Assembly: GCA_024235695.1 (NCBI GenBank)
Contig: JACKLX010000010.1
Location: 1-64,000, forward strand
DNA: 64,000 nt
Direction: 5' to 3'
Source of the DNA: Accumulibacter sp.
GTDB taxonomy: Bacteria; Pseudomonadota; Gammaproteobacteria; Burkholderiales; Rhodocyclaceae
Part shown: in pieces, positions 8,884-18,071 of the stretch
How positions within the stretch are numbered: position 1 is the first letter of the stretch
How the letters are laid out: each line of letters opens with the position of its first letter
Notes under the pieces: generated by a model
Database searches by the model: none
What the model was told of the DNA's origin: nothing
Seen by the model: only the letters and a program-made list of their open reading frames with translations
Program-made: the position numbers and the translations under genes

Positions 8884-9569
8884 GCTCCGCCGTGCAAGGC
8901 TGATCGAGGTCGAGCGTTCGCTGATCAGAGCCTTGACTGCGTGCCGATCGCTCGCTCGCGCGATGCCGCTGCTGGCCGGGCGTGCCGGTGCTCGAAGCGG
9001 CGTTCGCCGCGACGCCGCATGTCGATGCCAGCCGGATTGCCGGGCACTGATCGGCAACGGAGCGGTTCTGCTGTCAGTGGCGACGACGACCCGAGGAATG
9101 ACCCTGCCGCGTGCTTTGCGGTACATCACCTGACGGCAAGTCGCGCGGTCGGCAAGTTTGGCCAGGGTCGCGGCCGATGCCGCAATGTCGGACCTGGTAC
9201 CGGGCGTATGTTGATCGGCATCATGCCGCCCGGCGTCCATCACCGCGACCCGATGGTCGGGAGGCGCCCCGTAGCGACCGCATCGGTCGCGGGGACGGCA
9301 TGGTCATCGGCTACCATGCCATGCTGATCCGGGCATTGCCGACAACAGCATCGTGGCCTATGGCACCGACAACGGCGCCGAGGAAGTGACGTGGCCGGAC
9401 GGCGGCACGATGCCGTTCAAGGGCGACAAGGGCACGACCTGGCAAGGCGCCTGCGCGGGCCAATGCTTGTGCGCTGGCCGGGCTTGATCAAGCGGAAACC
9501 CCGCTGTCGCCCCACAACTGAGCGCCGGCAGCGATCGTTTCGGCGGCGTCCTGGCCGTCAATTCGTTCC
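8884..9569. other. Gene-poor stretch holding an arylsulfatase fossil
   Basis: Between the SelD fusion and the lipoprotein gene there is no intact gene. Only ~9290-9500 carries recognisable protein similarity, listed separately. The first ~400 bases show nothing I can name. Confidence 0.5.
9290..9500 (+). pseudogene. Arylsulfatase remnant
   Basis: Short pieces of a type I arylsulfatase are legible in three frames. DGMVIGYHA at ~9293 resembles the family's DGMVAxHDxHVG. IADNSIVAYGTDNGAEEV then TWPDGGTMPFKGDKGTTW at ~9335-9440 is the well-known SDNGAExxTWPDGG...PFKGxKGTxxEGG block. PMLVRWPGLIK follows in another frame. At least two frame changes and the loss of the whole N-terminal catalytic half make this a fossil. 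It has no link to the neighbours. Confidence 0.65.
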
Positions 9570-9848
9570 CTACAAGCCGGACTTGCTGGCTTCTGGGTTG
9601 TCGACGCACTGATAGTCGGTCGTGCAGTTGGTCAGCGAGCAGACGCTTGCCGTCCGGATCGCCGGCTGTTTGCGCTGCCGGCAGGTTTCTTCGGCTCTGG
9701 CACGAACTTCGGCAATGGCTTTTTCGGAGTTCGGGTGATGGAAGGTCAGGTAGTTGGTGTCTTCACCCGACGCGACCAGCCAATTGTCGGCGCAGCTTGC
9801 CAGCAGGAAGCTCAGCAGGAAGGTCGGCAGGAGTGCTCGGATGGTCAT
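9570..9848 (-). CDS. Small putative lipoprotein
   Basis: A 92-residue protein with a signal peptide (MTIRALLPTFLLSFLLASC) ending in a lipobox with Cys19, so probably membrane-anchored by a lipid. The mature part has five further cysteines, including CSLTNCTTDYQC near the C-terminus, which could form disulfides in the periplasm. I do not recognise a family. It lies ~160 bases downstream of potI on the same strand and may be read through from the polyamine operon, but no functional link is evident. Confidence 0.7.
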   Translation of the reverse strand: MTIRALLPTFLLSFLLASCADNWLVASGEDTNYLTFHHPNSEKAIAEVRARAEETCRQRKQPAIRTASVCSLTNCTTDYQCVDNPEASKSGL

Positions 9849-10010
9849 CGAGGTGGCGATCGGGCGCAGTGAAGTCGACGAGAGGTGGGAAAGTATCGCG
9901 GGCCACGGCCCCCGTCGTCAATCGAAGAATGTGTCCCGAGCAGCCATTCTCAGGCGCGTCGGTGGACGCGTCGTTGGCGGAGCAGATGGCCGGCAAGCCG
10001 GGTCGGCAGA

Positions 10011-10853
10011 TCAGCCCGGCGCGTCGAGCGCCATTTGCAGGTCGCGCTGACGGGCGCGGTCCCGGCGCAGCATCACGAAGCCGGCTATCACCACACCGAG
10101 GGTAACCAGCGAGACCATGATGGTCGCCAGGGCGTTGATGTCCGGGCTGACGCCCAGGCGCACTTTCGAGAAGATCACCATCGGCAGCGTGCTCGAGCCC
10201 GGACCCGAAACGAAGCTGGCGATCACCAGGTCGTCGAGCGAAATGGTGAACGCCAGCAGCCAGCCGGAAACCAGCGCCGGCGAGATGATCGGCAGCGTCA
10301 CCAGCAGGAACACCCTGGTCGGTCGCGCGCCGAGGTCCATCGCGGCCTCTTCCAGCGAGACGTCGAGCGACGCCAGGCGTGACTGGACGATGATCGTCAC
10401 GTACGACAGCGTCAGCGTGATGTGCGCGATGGTGATGGTACTGACGCCGCGCCCTTCGGGCCAGCCAAAGGCTTGCTCGGTGGTGACGAACAGCAGCAGC
10501 AGCGACAGGCCGGTGATCACTTCGGGCATCACCAGCGGTGCGGTGGTCATGCCGGAGAGCAGTGTGCGACCGCGAAAGCGGCCGAAGCGTGCCAGCGCCA
10601 GCCCCGCCAGCGTGCCGAGCACCGTCGCTCCGGTGGCATTGATCGCCGCGACGCGCAGCGACAGCCAGGCAGCTTCCAGAATCTGTTGGTTTTCGAACAG
10701 GCGGCCGTACCACTCGGTGGAAAAGCCGCCCCAGACGGTCACCAGGCGTGACTTGTTGAACGAATAAAAGACCAGCGAGAGGATCGGGACGTACAGGAAG
10801 GCGAAGCCGAAGATCAGGAACGACAGGCGGGCCAGCGAGTTCTTCGCGCTCAC
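10011..10853 (-). CDS. potI: Putrescine/spermidine ABC transporter permease PotI
   Basis: A 280-residue inner-membrane permease of the binding-protein-dependent type with about six membrane segments (first: FLIFGFAFLYVPILSLVFYS). The cytoplasmic EAA loop reads LEEAAMDLGARPTRVFLLVTLPIISPAL, the site that docks on the ATPase PotG. Length and sequence fit the PotI/PotC group. Its ATG overlaps the potH stop by four bases (ATGA), so translation is coupled. Last gene of the potFGHI unit. Confidence 0.92.
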   Translation of the reverse strand: MSAKNSLARLSFLIFGFAFLYVPILSLVFYSFNKSRLVTVWGGFSTEWYGRLFENQQILEAAWLSLRVAAINATGATVLGTLAGLALARFGRFRGRTLLSGMTTAPLVMPEVITGLSLLLLFVTTEQAFGWPEGRGVSTITIAHITLTLSYVTIIVQSRLASLDVSLEEAAMDLGARPTRVFLLVTLPIISPALVSGWLLAFTISLDDLVIASFVSGPGSSTLPMVIFSKVRLGVSPDINALATIMVSLVTLGVVIAGFVMLRRDRARQRDLQMALDAPG

Positions 10854-11890
10854 GTTTGGCCCTCGTTTTCACGTTCCTGGACGCGCTGGAAGTACATGAT
10901 CGGCACGACCAGCAGCAGCAACAGGGCAATGGCGACGGCGCTGGCGACCGGCCAGTCACGGTTGTTGAAGAATTCGGTCCACAGCACCTTGCCGATCATC
11001 AGCGAATCGGCCGGCCCGAGCAGGGCGGGTATCACGTACTCGCCGACCGCCGGTATGAAGACCAGCATGCAGCCGGCGATGACGCCCGGCATCGACAGCG
11101 GCAGGGTGATGCTGGCGAAGGCGCGCAAGGGCCGGCAGCCGAGGTCTTCGGCGGCCTCGAGCAGCGTCAGGTCCATTTTTTCGAGAATCGCGTACAGCGG
11201 CATGACCATGAACGGCAGGTAGCAGTACACGATCCCCAGATAGGTCGCGAAATCGGTCTGCAGCATGACGATCGGCTGGTCGATGACACCCAGCCAGAGC
11301 AGCAGGTTGTTCAGCAGACCGTTGTTCTTGAGGATGCCGATCCAGGCGTAGACGCGCAGCAGGAACGACGTCCAGAACGGCAGGATCACCATCATCAACA
11401 GGATGCCGCGCCAGCGCGGCTCGGCACGGGCGATGGCGTAGGCCAGCGGATAGCCGATCATCAGCGCGGCCAGCGTCGAGATGGCGGCGACCTGCAGCGA
11501 ATTGGCGAAGGCACGCAGGTACAGGCTGTCTTCGACGAGGTACAGCAAATTGCCGGGATTGACGTTCAGCCGGATATCGGCGAGCCGTTCGCCGGCCCAT
11601 TGCAGCAGCGGCTGGTAGGGCGGCATGGCGATCTGCGCTTCCGAGAACGAGATCTTCAGGACGATCGCGAACGGCACCAGGAAGAACAGCAGCAGCCACA
11701 GGTAGGGCACGGCGATCACCGCCGTGCGACCGTTGAGCCCCCGGCGTGCCAGTTGCGTCCGCAGCCAGCGAATCGGCGGCCGCCTGGCGAGCGCGCCGAG
11801 CGTCGTTCGCAGCGCCCTGCCGAAACGCTCGCCGGCGGCTTGCTCGGCGGTTGCTCGCGGCATTTCTTCCGGCCGTCCGGCGGGCTTCAT
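10850..11890 (-). CDS. potH: Putrescine/spermidine ABC transporter permease PotH
   Basis: A 346-residue permease partner of PotI. A long cytoplasmic N-terminus (~60 residues, rich in Arg/Ala) precedes the first membrane segment (AVIAVPYLWLLLFFLVPFAI). The EAA loop is LLEAAEDLGCRPLRAFASITLPLSMPGV. The start at 11890 overlaps the potG stop by four bases. The same frame stays open far into potG, but that upstream part is only its shadow. It forms the membrane channel with PotI for periplasmic polyamine uptake. Confidence 0.92.
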   Translation of the reverse strand: MKPAGRPEEMPRATAEQAAGERFGRALRTTLGALARRPPIRWLRTQLARRGLNGRTAVIAVPYLWLLLFFLVPFAIVLKISFSEAQIAMPPYQPLLQWAGERLADIRLNVNPGNLLYLVEDSLYLRAFANSLQVAAISTLAALMIGYPLAYAIARAEPRWRGILLMMVILPFWTSFLLRVYAWIGILKNNGLLNNLLLWLGVIDQPIVMLQTDFATYLGIVYCYLPFMVMPLYAILEKMDLTLLEAAEDLGCRPLRAFASITLPLSMPGVIAGCMLVFIPAVGEYVIPALLGPADSLMIGKVLWTEFFNNRDWPVASAVAIALLLLLVVPIMYFQRVQERENEGQT

Positions 11891-13038
11891 TCGCTGACCA
11901 GCACCGGGCTGCTGTCGTGCCAATGCAGGTACACCTGCTGTTCCCAGGTAATGCCCTGATCGTCGTGGCGCATGACGTTGGGACGCGTCACGCGGATCGT
12001 CTTGCCCGACTGGAGAGCAACCAGGAATACCGACAGGTCGCCAAGATAGGCAATCTCCTTGACCCGGCCCTGCGTCCAGTTGGCGGCCGCTGGTGGTGGC
12101 GCCAGCGACAGCTGCATCTTTTCCGGGCGAATCGCCACCCAGATCCTGCCTTGCGGCGCCGGACCTGCGCCGCGGGCGACATGCACCGGCCGCTCGAGTT
12201 CGGGACAGGCGAAGCACAGGTGCCCGTCCTCGTCCTGTTCGGCGGCTGCTTGACCCTCGAAGAGATTGACCGAACCGATGAACTCGGCGACGAAGCGGTT
12301 GCCGGGAAACTCGTAGATTTCCTTGGGTGTTCCGACCTGCACGATCCGGCCGTGGTCCATCACCCCGATCCGCGACGACAGGGTCATCGCTTCTTCCTGG
12401 TCGTGGGTGACGACGACGAAACTGATGCCGAGTTGCTCCTGCAGATTCACCAGTTCGAACTGGGTGTGTTCGCGCAGCTTCTTGTCGAGCGCCGCCAGCG
12501 GCTCGTCGAGCAACAGCAACTTGGGCTGCTTGATCAGCGCACGCGCCAGCGCGACGCGTTGACGCTGGCCGCCCGACAACTGGTGCGGCTTGCGCTTGCC
12601 AAAGCCCTCGAGGCGAACCAGTTCGAGCATCTGTCCCACCCGCCCGGCGATCTCGGAGCGCGAGCGGTGCTCCATCTTCAGGCCGAAGCCGACGTTCTGT
12701 TCGACGCTCATGTGCGGGAACAGCGCATACGACTGGAACATCATGTTCACCGGGCGTTGGTAGGGCGGGATGCCGCACATGTCGAGGCCATCGATGAAGA
12801 TCCTGCCGCTGCTCGGCTCCTCGAAACCGGCCAGCATTCGCAGCAGGGTTGTCTTGCCGCAGCCCGAGCCGCCGAGCAGGCAGAAAAGCTCGCTCTTGAA
12901 GATGTTCAGCGAGACGTCGTCGACCGCGACGAAGTCGCCGAAGCTCTTCGTGACGCCTTCGATGCGGATGTACGGTTCGGCTGTCGGGTCGTTCCACGCC
13001 TGCCGGACGCTGGCGGAGTCAGCTGCAGATGAAGCCAT
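11887..13038 (-). CDS. potG: Polyamine ABC transporter ATP-binding protein PotG
   Basis: A 383-residue ABC ATPase of the polyamine/iron group. Walker A is GGSGCGKTT (residues ~56-64), the Q-loop is FQSYALFPHM, the signature is LSGGQRQRVALARAL, Walker B is LLLLDEPLAALD, and the switch histidine is in VVVTHDQEEAM. The C-terminal ~130 residues form the TOBE/OB-like domain (RIWVAIRPEKMQL, GRVKEIAYLGDLSVFLV). It drives import of putrescine or spermidine through PotH-PotI. Confidence 0.94.
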   Translation of the reverse strand: MASSAADSASVRQAWNDPTAEPYIRIEGVTKSFGDFVAVDDVSLNIFKSELFCLLGGSGCGKTTLLRMLAGFEEPSSGRIFIDGLDMCGIPPYQRPVNMMFQSYALFPHMSVEQNVGFGLKMEHRSRSEIAGRVGQMLELVRLEGFGKRKPHQLSGGQRQRVALARALIKQPKLLLLDEPLAALDKKLREHTQFELVNLQEQLGISFVVVTHDQEEAMTLSSRIGVMDHGRIVQVGTPKEIYEFPGNRFVAEFIGSVNLFEGQAAAEQDEDGHLCFACPELERPVHVARGAGPAPQGRIWVAIRPEKMQLSLAPPPAAANWTQGRVKEIAYLGDLSVFLVALQSGKTIRVTRPNVMRHDDQGITWEQQVYLHWHDSSPVLVSE

Positions 13039-13081
13039 GTGGATTCCAGCTTGAGTTCTTCTTGCCTCGAGGGCAGTCGGT

Positions 13082-13131
13082 CGAGGTGGTTTGAGGTGGT
13101 GTGACGAGGTTTGACGACGTTTGACGAGGTG
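13082..13131. repeat. Degenerate ~10-base tandem repeats between potF and potG
   Basis: About five imperfect copies of a TTTGACGAGG-like unit run head to tail in the gap between potF and potG (for example TTTGACGACGTTTGACGAGG). This is visible directly. It could be slippage-prone spacer DNA or an RNA structure that sets the ratio of binding protein to transporter; neither can be shown here. Confidence 0.5.
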
Positions 13132-13204
13132 CCACGCCGAGCGGCCCGAATCCGCCGCGCCGGGTGCCGGCCGGGGCGAGCGGTCACTCGTCCGGCCGGG
13201 CGGC

Positions 13205-14377
13205 TTATTGACCGGTCTGGAAGCGAGTCCAGGTGCGCGTCAGCTGGCGATTGTAGTCGTCGCCCACCGCCAGTTCGGGCGACAGCCTGGCCTTCACCTC
13301 GGCACTGGGGAAGACGCTCGGATCGTTCTTCACCTCCGCCTTGATGAATTGCTCGGAGGCGAGATTGCCGTTCGGATAGTGCACGGCGTTGGAATTGGCC
13401 GCCGCCACTTCCGGCTGCATCAGGTAGTCGATGAACAGGTGCGCGTTGCCGGGATGCTTGGCATCGGCCGGGATGACCATCATGTCGAACCAGATGATGG
13501 TGCCTTCCTTCGGCAGCGAATAAGCCACCTTGACGCCCTTGCCGGCCTCGCGGGCGCGATCGCGCGCCTGGAGAACGTCGCCGCTGTAACCGACGGCGAT
13601 GCACAGGTCGCCGTTGGCGAGGTCCTCGATGTACTGCGAGGAATTGATCTTGCGCACGTAGGGGCGAATCTTCATCAACTGCTCTTCGACGAGCTTCAGA
13701 TCGTTGGGATCCTGGCTGTTGGGGTCCTTGCCGAGATAGATCAGGACGATGCTGCGGATGTCCGAGGCGGCGTCGAGGATCGAGATGCCGCAATCCTTGA
13801 ACTTCGACGCGTACTTCGGATCGAGAACCAGCGCCCAGCTGTCGACCGGGGCGTCGGGCATGATCTGCTTGAGCTTGTTGACGTTGTAGCCGATGCCGTC
13901 GGTCCCCCACATGTAGGGGATCGCATAGTCGTTGTTCGGATCGTGCTGGGCGACGCGCTGCATGATCGCCGGGTCCATGTTGCCGAGGTTCTTCAGCGCC
14001 GCCTTGTCTAGCTTGCGGAAAACGCCGGCCTTGATCTGACGTTCCATGAACTGTGCCGACGGCATCACCAGGTCGTAGCCGGTGTTGCCCGCCAGCAGCT
14101 TGGTTTCGACCACCTCATTGGAGTCGAAGACGTCGTAATTGACCTTGATGCCGTACCTGGCCTCGAAGTTCTTGACCGTATCGGGGTCGATGTAATCCGA
14201 CCAGTTATAGACATTGAGCACCTTCTCGGTGTCCGCGGCGACACCGGTCCTGGCAGCCGTCGCCGGCGGCGGCGTCACTTCCGCCTCCTTGCCGCAGGCG
14301 GTCAGCAGCAGGGCAGCGGCGGTCAGGCAGGCAAGCCTGGCGAGGAGGGTGGCGAAAGAAGGCGATCGGGTGTACAT
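13205..14377 (-). CDS. potF: Polyamine-binding periplasmic protein PotF
   Basis: A 390-residue extracytoplasmic solute-binding protein of the PotD/PotF family. It starts MYTRSPSFATLLARLACLTA and has a lipobox-like LLLTAC, so it is probably a lipoprotein. The mature part begins LNVYNWSDYIDPDTVKNFEA, the strongly conserved polyamine-binder start, and contains YAIPYMWGTDGIGYN, GDLCIAVGYSGDV and the NAHLFIDYLM block. The start at 14377 is chosen because it gives the signal peptide directly. It is first in the potFGHI unit; the 166-base gap to potG contains short tandem repeats. Confidence 0.93.
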   Translation of the reverse strand: MYTRSPSFATLLARLACLTAAALLLTACGKEAEVTPPPATAARTGVAADTEKVLNVYNWSDYIDPDTVKNFEARYGIKVNYDVFDSNEVVETKLLAGNTGYDLVMPSAQFMERQIKAGVFRKLDKAALKNLGNMDPAIMQRVAQHDPNNDYAIPYMWGTDGIGYNVNKLKQIMPDAPVDSWALVLDPKYASKFKDCGISILDAASDIRSIVLIYLGKDPNSQDPNDLKLVEEQLMKIRPYVRKINSSQYIEDLANGDLCIAVGYSGDVLQARDRAREAGKGVKVAYSLPKEGTIIWFDMMVIPADAKHPGNAHLFIDYLMQPEVAAANSNAVHYPNGNLASEQFIKAEVKNDPSVFPSAEVKARLSPELAVGDDYNRQLTRTWTRFQTGQ

Positions 14378-14590
14378 GGCGCAGCCTCTCGATGCGGGAT
14401 GGCAATGGTCGAAGCGTAACCCAGAGCCAACGACACGCCAAGGCTTAGATCGCCGAACGCTGCGCGGCACCCGGCGGGGCGTTGCACGCCCGGATCACTC
14501 GTCTTGCGCAGCTGAGGTTCGGAGGTCGTTGCCAAGCGCATGCTGCCCCTTGCCGTCCGGCCGCCGCGACTCTTGCGGAGTCGTGGACCT

Positions 14591-15496
14591 TCATCGTGTT
14601 GGCTGGCGCAAAGCCCTCCGAGCCACCGCGCGCACGAGCATGCCGATCACCTCGAGGGTCGACGAAGAGACCCCCCAGCGGTGCCAGAACAAGGGAACGT
14701 CCAGCCAGTGGTCGGGCGCAATCTCGACCAGTTCCGCGGCTTGCAAGGCCGCGCTGACGATCTGCTCGGGCATCATTCCCCAGGCCAGACCGCGGCGAGC
14801 GGCTTCAAGGAACGAAGGCGTCGAGGGAACGAAGTGCGTTGGTGGTCTAACTGCCAGTTCCGTGAACTGCGAGACGAAGGCGCGCTGCAAGGCGTCCTTC
14901 TTGTTGAACATCAGCATCGGTGCCGCATGCAGCGTGTCCGCGTTTACCCCCGACGGAAAATGGCGGTCAACGAAGGACGGCGATGCCACGGCCAGATAGC
15001 GCATCACCCCCAGCGGCTCTACCTGGCAGCCCTGGATCGGCAGCGCGTTGGCGCTCACCGCGGCCATCACCGTCCCTTCGCGCAGCAGCGCCACGGAGTG
15101 ATCCTGATCCTCGCTGCGGATGTCGAGCGTGATCGCCGCGGCGTCGGGCAAGCCGTCGAACACCTCGCTGAACCAGCTGTCCAGGGAATCGGCATTGACC
15201 ACGACGGGAATTCGCACGGTGGACGGCGCGATGGCGTCGGCGACCCCGAGTTCGGAGAACACTTCGGCCTCGAGCAGCGCCAGCTGCTCGGCAAAGCGAA
15301 GCAGGGATCGCCCGGCAGAGGTTGCCTGGCAAGGCGTCGCGCGTTGAATCAAGACCTGTCCCATGCGGTCCTCCAGCAGTTTGATCCGCTGGCTGACCGC
15401 CGACGGGGTCACGTTCAATTTCCGGGCCGCGGAATCAAACGTCCCCTCGCTGAGAACCGCGGCAAAGGCCGCGAGTTGTGCATTGTCGATCCTCAC
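14591..15496 (-). CDS. argP: LysR-family regulator, ArgP/LysG type
   Basis: A 301-residue LysR-type transcription factor. The N-terminal winged helix-turn-helix (residues ~1-60) reads IDNAQLAAFAAVLSEGTFDSAARKL, and the recognition helix is in TPSAVSQRIKLLEDRMGQ. The rest is the periplasmic-binding-like effector domain. Sequence and context fit ArgP (IciA)/LysG, which activates a divergent amino-acid exporter in response to arginine or lysine. The GTG start at 15496 has AAGGA upstream. It is divergent from the exporter at 15592. Confidence 0.87.
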   Translation of the reverse strand: MRIDNAQLAAFAAVLSEGTFDSAARKLNVTPSAVSQRIKLLEDRMGQVLIQRATPCQATSAGRSLLRFAEQLALLEAEVFSELGVADAIAPSTVRIPVVVNADSLDSWFSEVFDGLPDAAAITLDIRSEDQDHSVALLREGTVMAAVSANALPIQGCQVEPLGVMRYLAVASPSFVDRHFPSGVNADTLHAAPMLMFNKKDALQRAFVSQFTELAVRPPTHFVPSTPSFLEAARRGLAWGMMPEQIVSAALQAAELVEIAPDHWLDVPLFWHRWGVSSSTLEVIGMLVRAVARRALRQPTR

Positions 15497-15591
15497 GAAT
15501 CAATCCTTCTAACGAAGCATCAGAAACTTTAGCTGGGATTATGATTCGGCGATCGCTAAGCTGTCTTCATCGTCACTCACTTCTTGCCGCC

Positions 15592-16194
15592 GTGTCAGCC
15601 GATCTCATCGCCGGGTTCGTCGCCGGAGCCGCACTGATCATTGCCATCGGTGCGCAAAACGCTTTCGTGCTGCGTCAGGGTATTCGCCGCGAGCACGTTC
15701 TGCCGATTGTACTGGTCTGCGCCAGTGCCGACGCCTTGCTCATCGCTGCCGGCGTCACCGGCCTCGGGGCATTGATCGAATCAGTGCCGCTGGTATTGAT
15801 CGTCGCACGTTACGGCGGCGCGGCCTTCCTCCTCGGCTATGGCATGACAGCCGCCAGGCGGGCCATGCAAGGTCAACGACTGGCGGTCGATGCAAACGCC
15901 GGAGTATCACTCGGCTGTGCCATGGCGACCTGCCTGACATTCACCTTTCTCAACCCGCATGTGTACCTGGATACCGTAATCCTGCTCGGTTCCTTGGCCA
16001 GTCAGCGCGACGACAGCGGACGCTGGGCGTTCGGCGGCGGCGCTGCCGGCGCCAGCTTCGTCTGGTTCTTTGCGCTCGGCTTCGGCGCGCAGCGGCTTGG
16101 CCCGCTGTTCGGCAATCGGCTGGCATGGCGCGTGCTCGACACGCTGATCGCCCTGATCATGTCCGGACTGGCTGTCGTCCTGCTTCTGGGATGA
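15592..16194 (+). CDS. argO: LysE/ArgO-family amino-acid exporter
   Basis: A ~200-residue inner-membrane exporter for basic amino acids. The signature is AGFVAGAALIIAIGAQNAFVLRQGI near the start, with CLTFTFLNPHVYLDTVILLGS in the middle, both typical of LysE/ArgO, and about six membrane segments. The GTG at 15592 starts the protein where the family usually starts; an ATG at 15541 would add 17 non-homologous residues and leave only 44 bases for the divergent promoters. No good ribosome-binding site is visible for either. Expected to be under control of the adjacent LysR protein. Confidence 0.85.
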   Translation: MSADLIAGFVAGAALIIAIGAQNAFVLRQGIRREHVLPIVLVCASADALLIAAGVTGLGALIESVPLVLIVARYGGAAFLLGYGMTAARRAMQGQRLAVDANAGVSLGCAMATCLTFTFLNPHVYLDTVILLGSLASQRDDSGRWAFGGGAAGASFVWFFALGFGAQRLGPLFGNRLAWRVLDTLIALIMSGLAVVLLLG

Positions 16195-16787
16195 AGATCG
16201 CCACCTGTGAGCGAATCTGGGGCAAGGGATTACCCGTCGCGTCCCGGCCATGGCGCCGCTGTTCTGGTCATTGCAAGGCAGACATCGAAAGCGGCCTGAA
16301 GCCGCTGCTGGACCTGCACCCAGGCCGACGACCTGCCGGGCGAGGTCTCGCGACGAGGCGCCGAAACGCGCGAGGGTGAAAAGAAAGCGCTGAGCCTGCG
16401 CGCGCCGGACAACGCTTCAAGGCCCTACCAGTAGCAGCTGTCGACCCAAACCACCTGATGACATACGCAGACTGACCCGCTGGTCAACCAGCGCTCCGGA
16501 CACCCTTGGCTGCGCGCTGGAGGCCAATACCGCCGTGCGCCCAAATTGTCGACCGAAGGTGCGAACGCTGACCGCTACCAACAGAGCAGACATGCGAGGC
16601 TGCCATCGACACGGTGCGGTAAAGCGGATATCGGGAAGCCTTTTCGTCGCAGGGTGGCCGTTCGCTTCGGCCGATGACGACCCGGGCAAGGGCATCCGCG
16701 ACAGGCAGCAGCCGTCGATGACGATGTGCCGACGTATGCGCGAATCGGCGAGCGCCACCGCGGCAGAGCACGGCGTGTGCCGGCGGG
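16195..16787. other. 593-base stretch without a gene
   Basis: Nothing convincing was found on either strand. Several 80-150 codon open frames exist, but they are Arg/Ser/Pro-rich and lack ribosome-binding sites or domains, as expected for random frames in high-GC DNA. Confidence 0.5.
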
Positions 16788-18071
16788 CTAACTCGCCGCG
16801 CGCTGCACCAGCTGGCGGATATGGCGAACGCCCAGTGCGGCAACGACGACGACGATCGGAATCGCGATGCCGGTGACGATTTCCGGATTGACTGGGGCGC
16901 CGGCGGCCTTGACTGCCTTGGCGGCATAGCCGACCAGGCCAACCACGTAGTAGCTGACCGCGGCCACCGACAGTCCTTCGACGGTCTCCTGCAGACGCAA
17001 CTGCAGCTTGGCTCGCCGCGCGGCGGTACTGAGCAGCGACTGGTTCTGCCGTTGCAGCGCGATATCGACGCGCGTGCGCAGCAGCTCGCTGGCGCGACTG
17101 ATCCGCTCGGACAGGCTGTCCTGGAGCCTGGCGACGGTTTCGCAGGTGCTCATCGCCGGCAGCAGGCGGCGTTCGACGAACTCGCGCAGGGTCTGCACGC
17201 CTTCCACGCGCACTTCGCGCAAGTCGGCAAGGCGACGTTCGACCAGTTCCTGGTAGGCGCGCGCCGCGCAGATTCGCCCCAGCGTCGAGGAAATGGTGCT
17301 TTCGACAACCGCGGCAAGTCGCGTCAGGCGGTCGAGCAGGGCGGGTTCATCTTCGCTCTTGACTGCCGCCATTTCGTTGATCAGCGCGGCGAGCTGCAGA
17401 TCGGCGTCGGCGAGCACCGGCAGGGTGGCCCTGGCCACCGGCAGCGTCAGCAGCGCCCGCATCAGATAGGTCTCGATTTCGAGCAGGCGCTGCACCATCC
17501 GCCCGGCCTGGCGCGGGGTGAGACTGACATCCTCGATCAGGAAGCGGCTGAAACCGTCGGCGTGGATGCGAAAGTCCGCCCGTACGCTGGCGACACCGTC
17601 GCCGACCCGCGAACCGACCAGCGGGTTGCCCTCGAACAGGCTGGCCAGTTCCTCGTTGCTTGAGGGTTCGGCTGGCGCCGGTCGCAGCGCCACGTGTGCG
17701 GCGACCAGCACCTGCCCCGGCAGGCCTTCGAGCCAGTCTTGCGGCACGCTGGTGATCACCGGCTGGGCGAAGGGGTCGCCGACGTCGCCCTGGCGGAAAA
17801 AGGTGTAACTGCTGCACTCGGCACGCCTTTCCCACTTGAGCCGGAAGGTACCGAGATCGACCTTGAAATGATTGAGCTCGGGAGCCGGCGAGGTGACGCC
17901 ATAGCGCGTGCACAACTCGACGATGCACTCGTATTCCGCTTGCCGGTTCGAGGGGTCGGTTGCCAGCGCCAGATACGACGCCTGCTCCGGGATGCTCAGC
18001 GCCTCCGGCGGGCGAGCGTGCAACTCGTAGTTGAGCGAGAAGCGCTGCGGGTGATTGGCTGGGTTTGTCAC
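16788..18071 (-). CDS. DUF3422 family membrane protein
   Basis: A 427-residue protein of the DUF3422 family, whose function is unknown. It begins with the conserved FSLNYELHARPPEAL and continues with ELNHFKVDLGTFRLKWERRAE and SSYTFFRQG. A long helical middle part is followed by a C-terminal hairpin of two membrane segments (VAAVSYYVVGLVGYAAKAV and IVTGIAIPIVVVVAALGV). The GTG at 18071 is chosen because AAGGA lies just upstream and the family motif follows at once. The frame is open further upstream but shows no similarity there. Confidence 0.85.
   Translation of the reverse strand: MTNPANHPQRFSLNYELHARPPEALSIPEQASYLALATDPSNRQAEYECIVELCTRYGVTSPAPELNHFKVDLGTFRLKWERRAECSSYTFFRQGDVGDPFAQPVITSVPQDWLEGLPGQVLVAAHVALRPAPAEPSSNEELASLFEGNPLVGSRVGDGVASVRADFRIHADGFSRFLIEDVSLTPRQAGRMVQRLLEIETYLMRALLTLPVARATLPVLADADLQLAALINEMAAVKSEDEPALLDRLTRLAAVVESTISSTLGRICAARAYQELVERRLADLREVRVEGVQTLREFVERRLLPAMSTCETVARLQDSLSERISRASELLRTRVDIALQRQNQSLLSTAARRAKLQLRLQETVEGLSVAAVSYYVVGLVGYAAKAVKAAGAPVNPEIVTGIAIPIVVVVAALGVRHIRQLVQRAAS

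Noticed and set aside
7216-9243. 675-codon minus-strand frame opposite the SelD fusion
   Set aside because: Shadow of a confirmed gene; no family similarity.
17802-17809. Another GGTGTAAC
   Set aside because: Lies inside the DUF3422 coding sequence (encoding SYTFF), has no partner at 120 bp and no sigma-54 promoter nearby; one chance 8-mer in 64 kb is expected.
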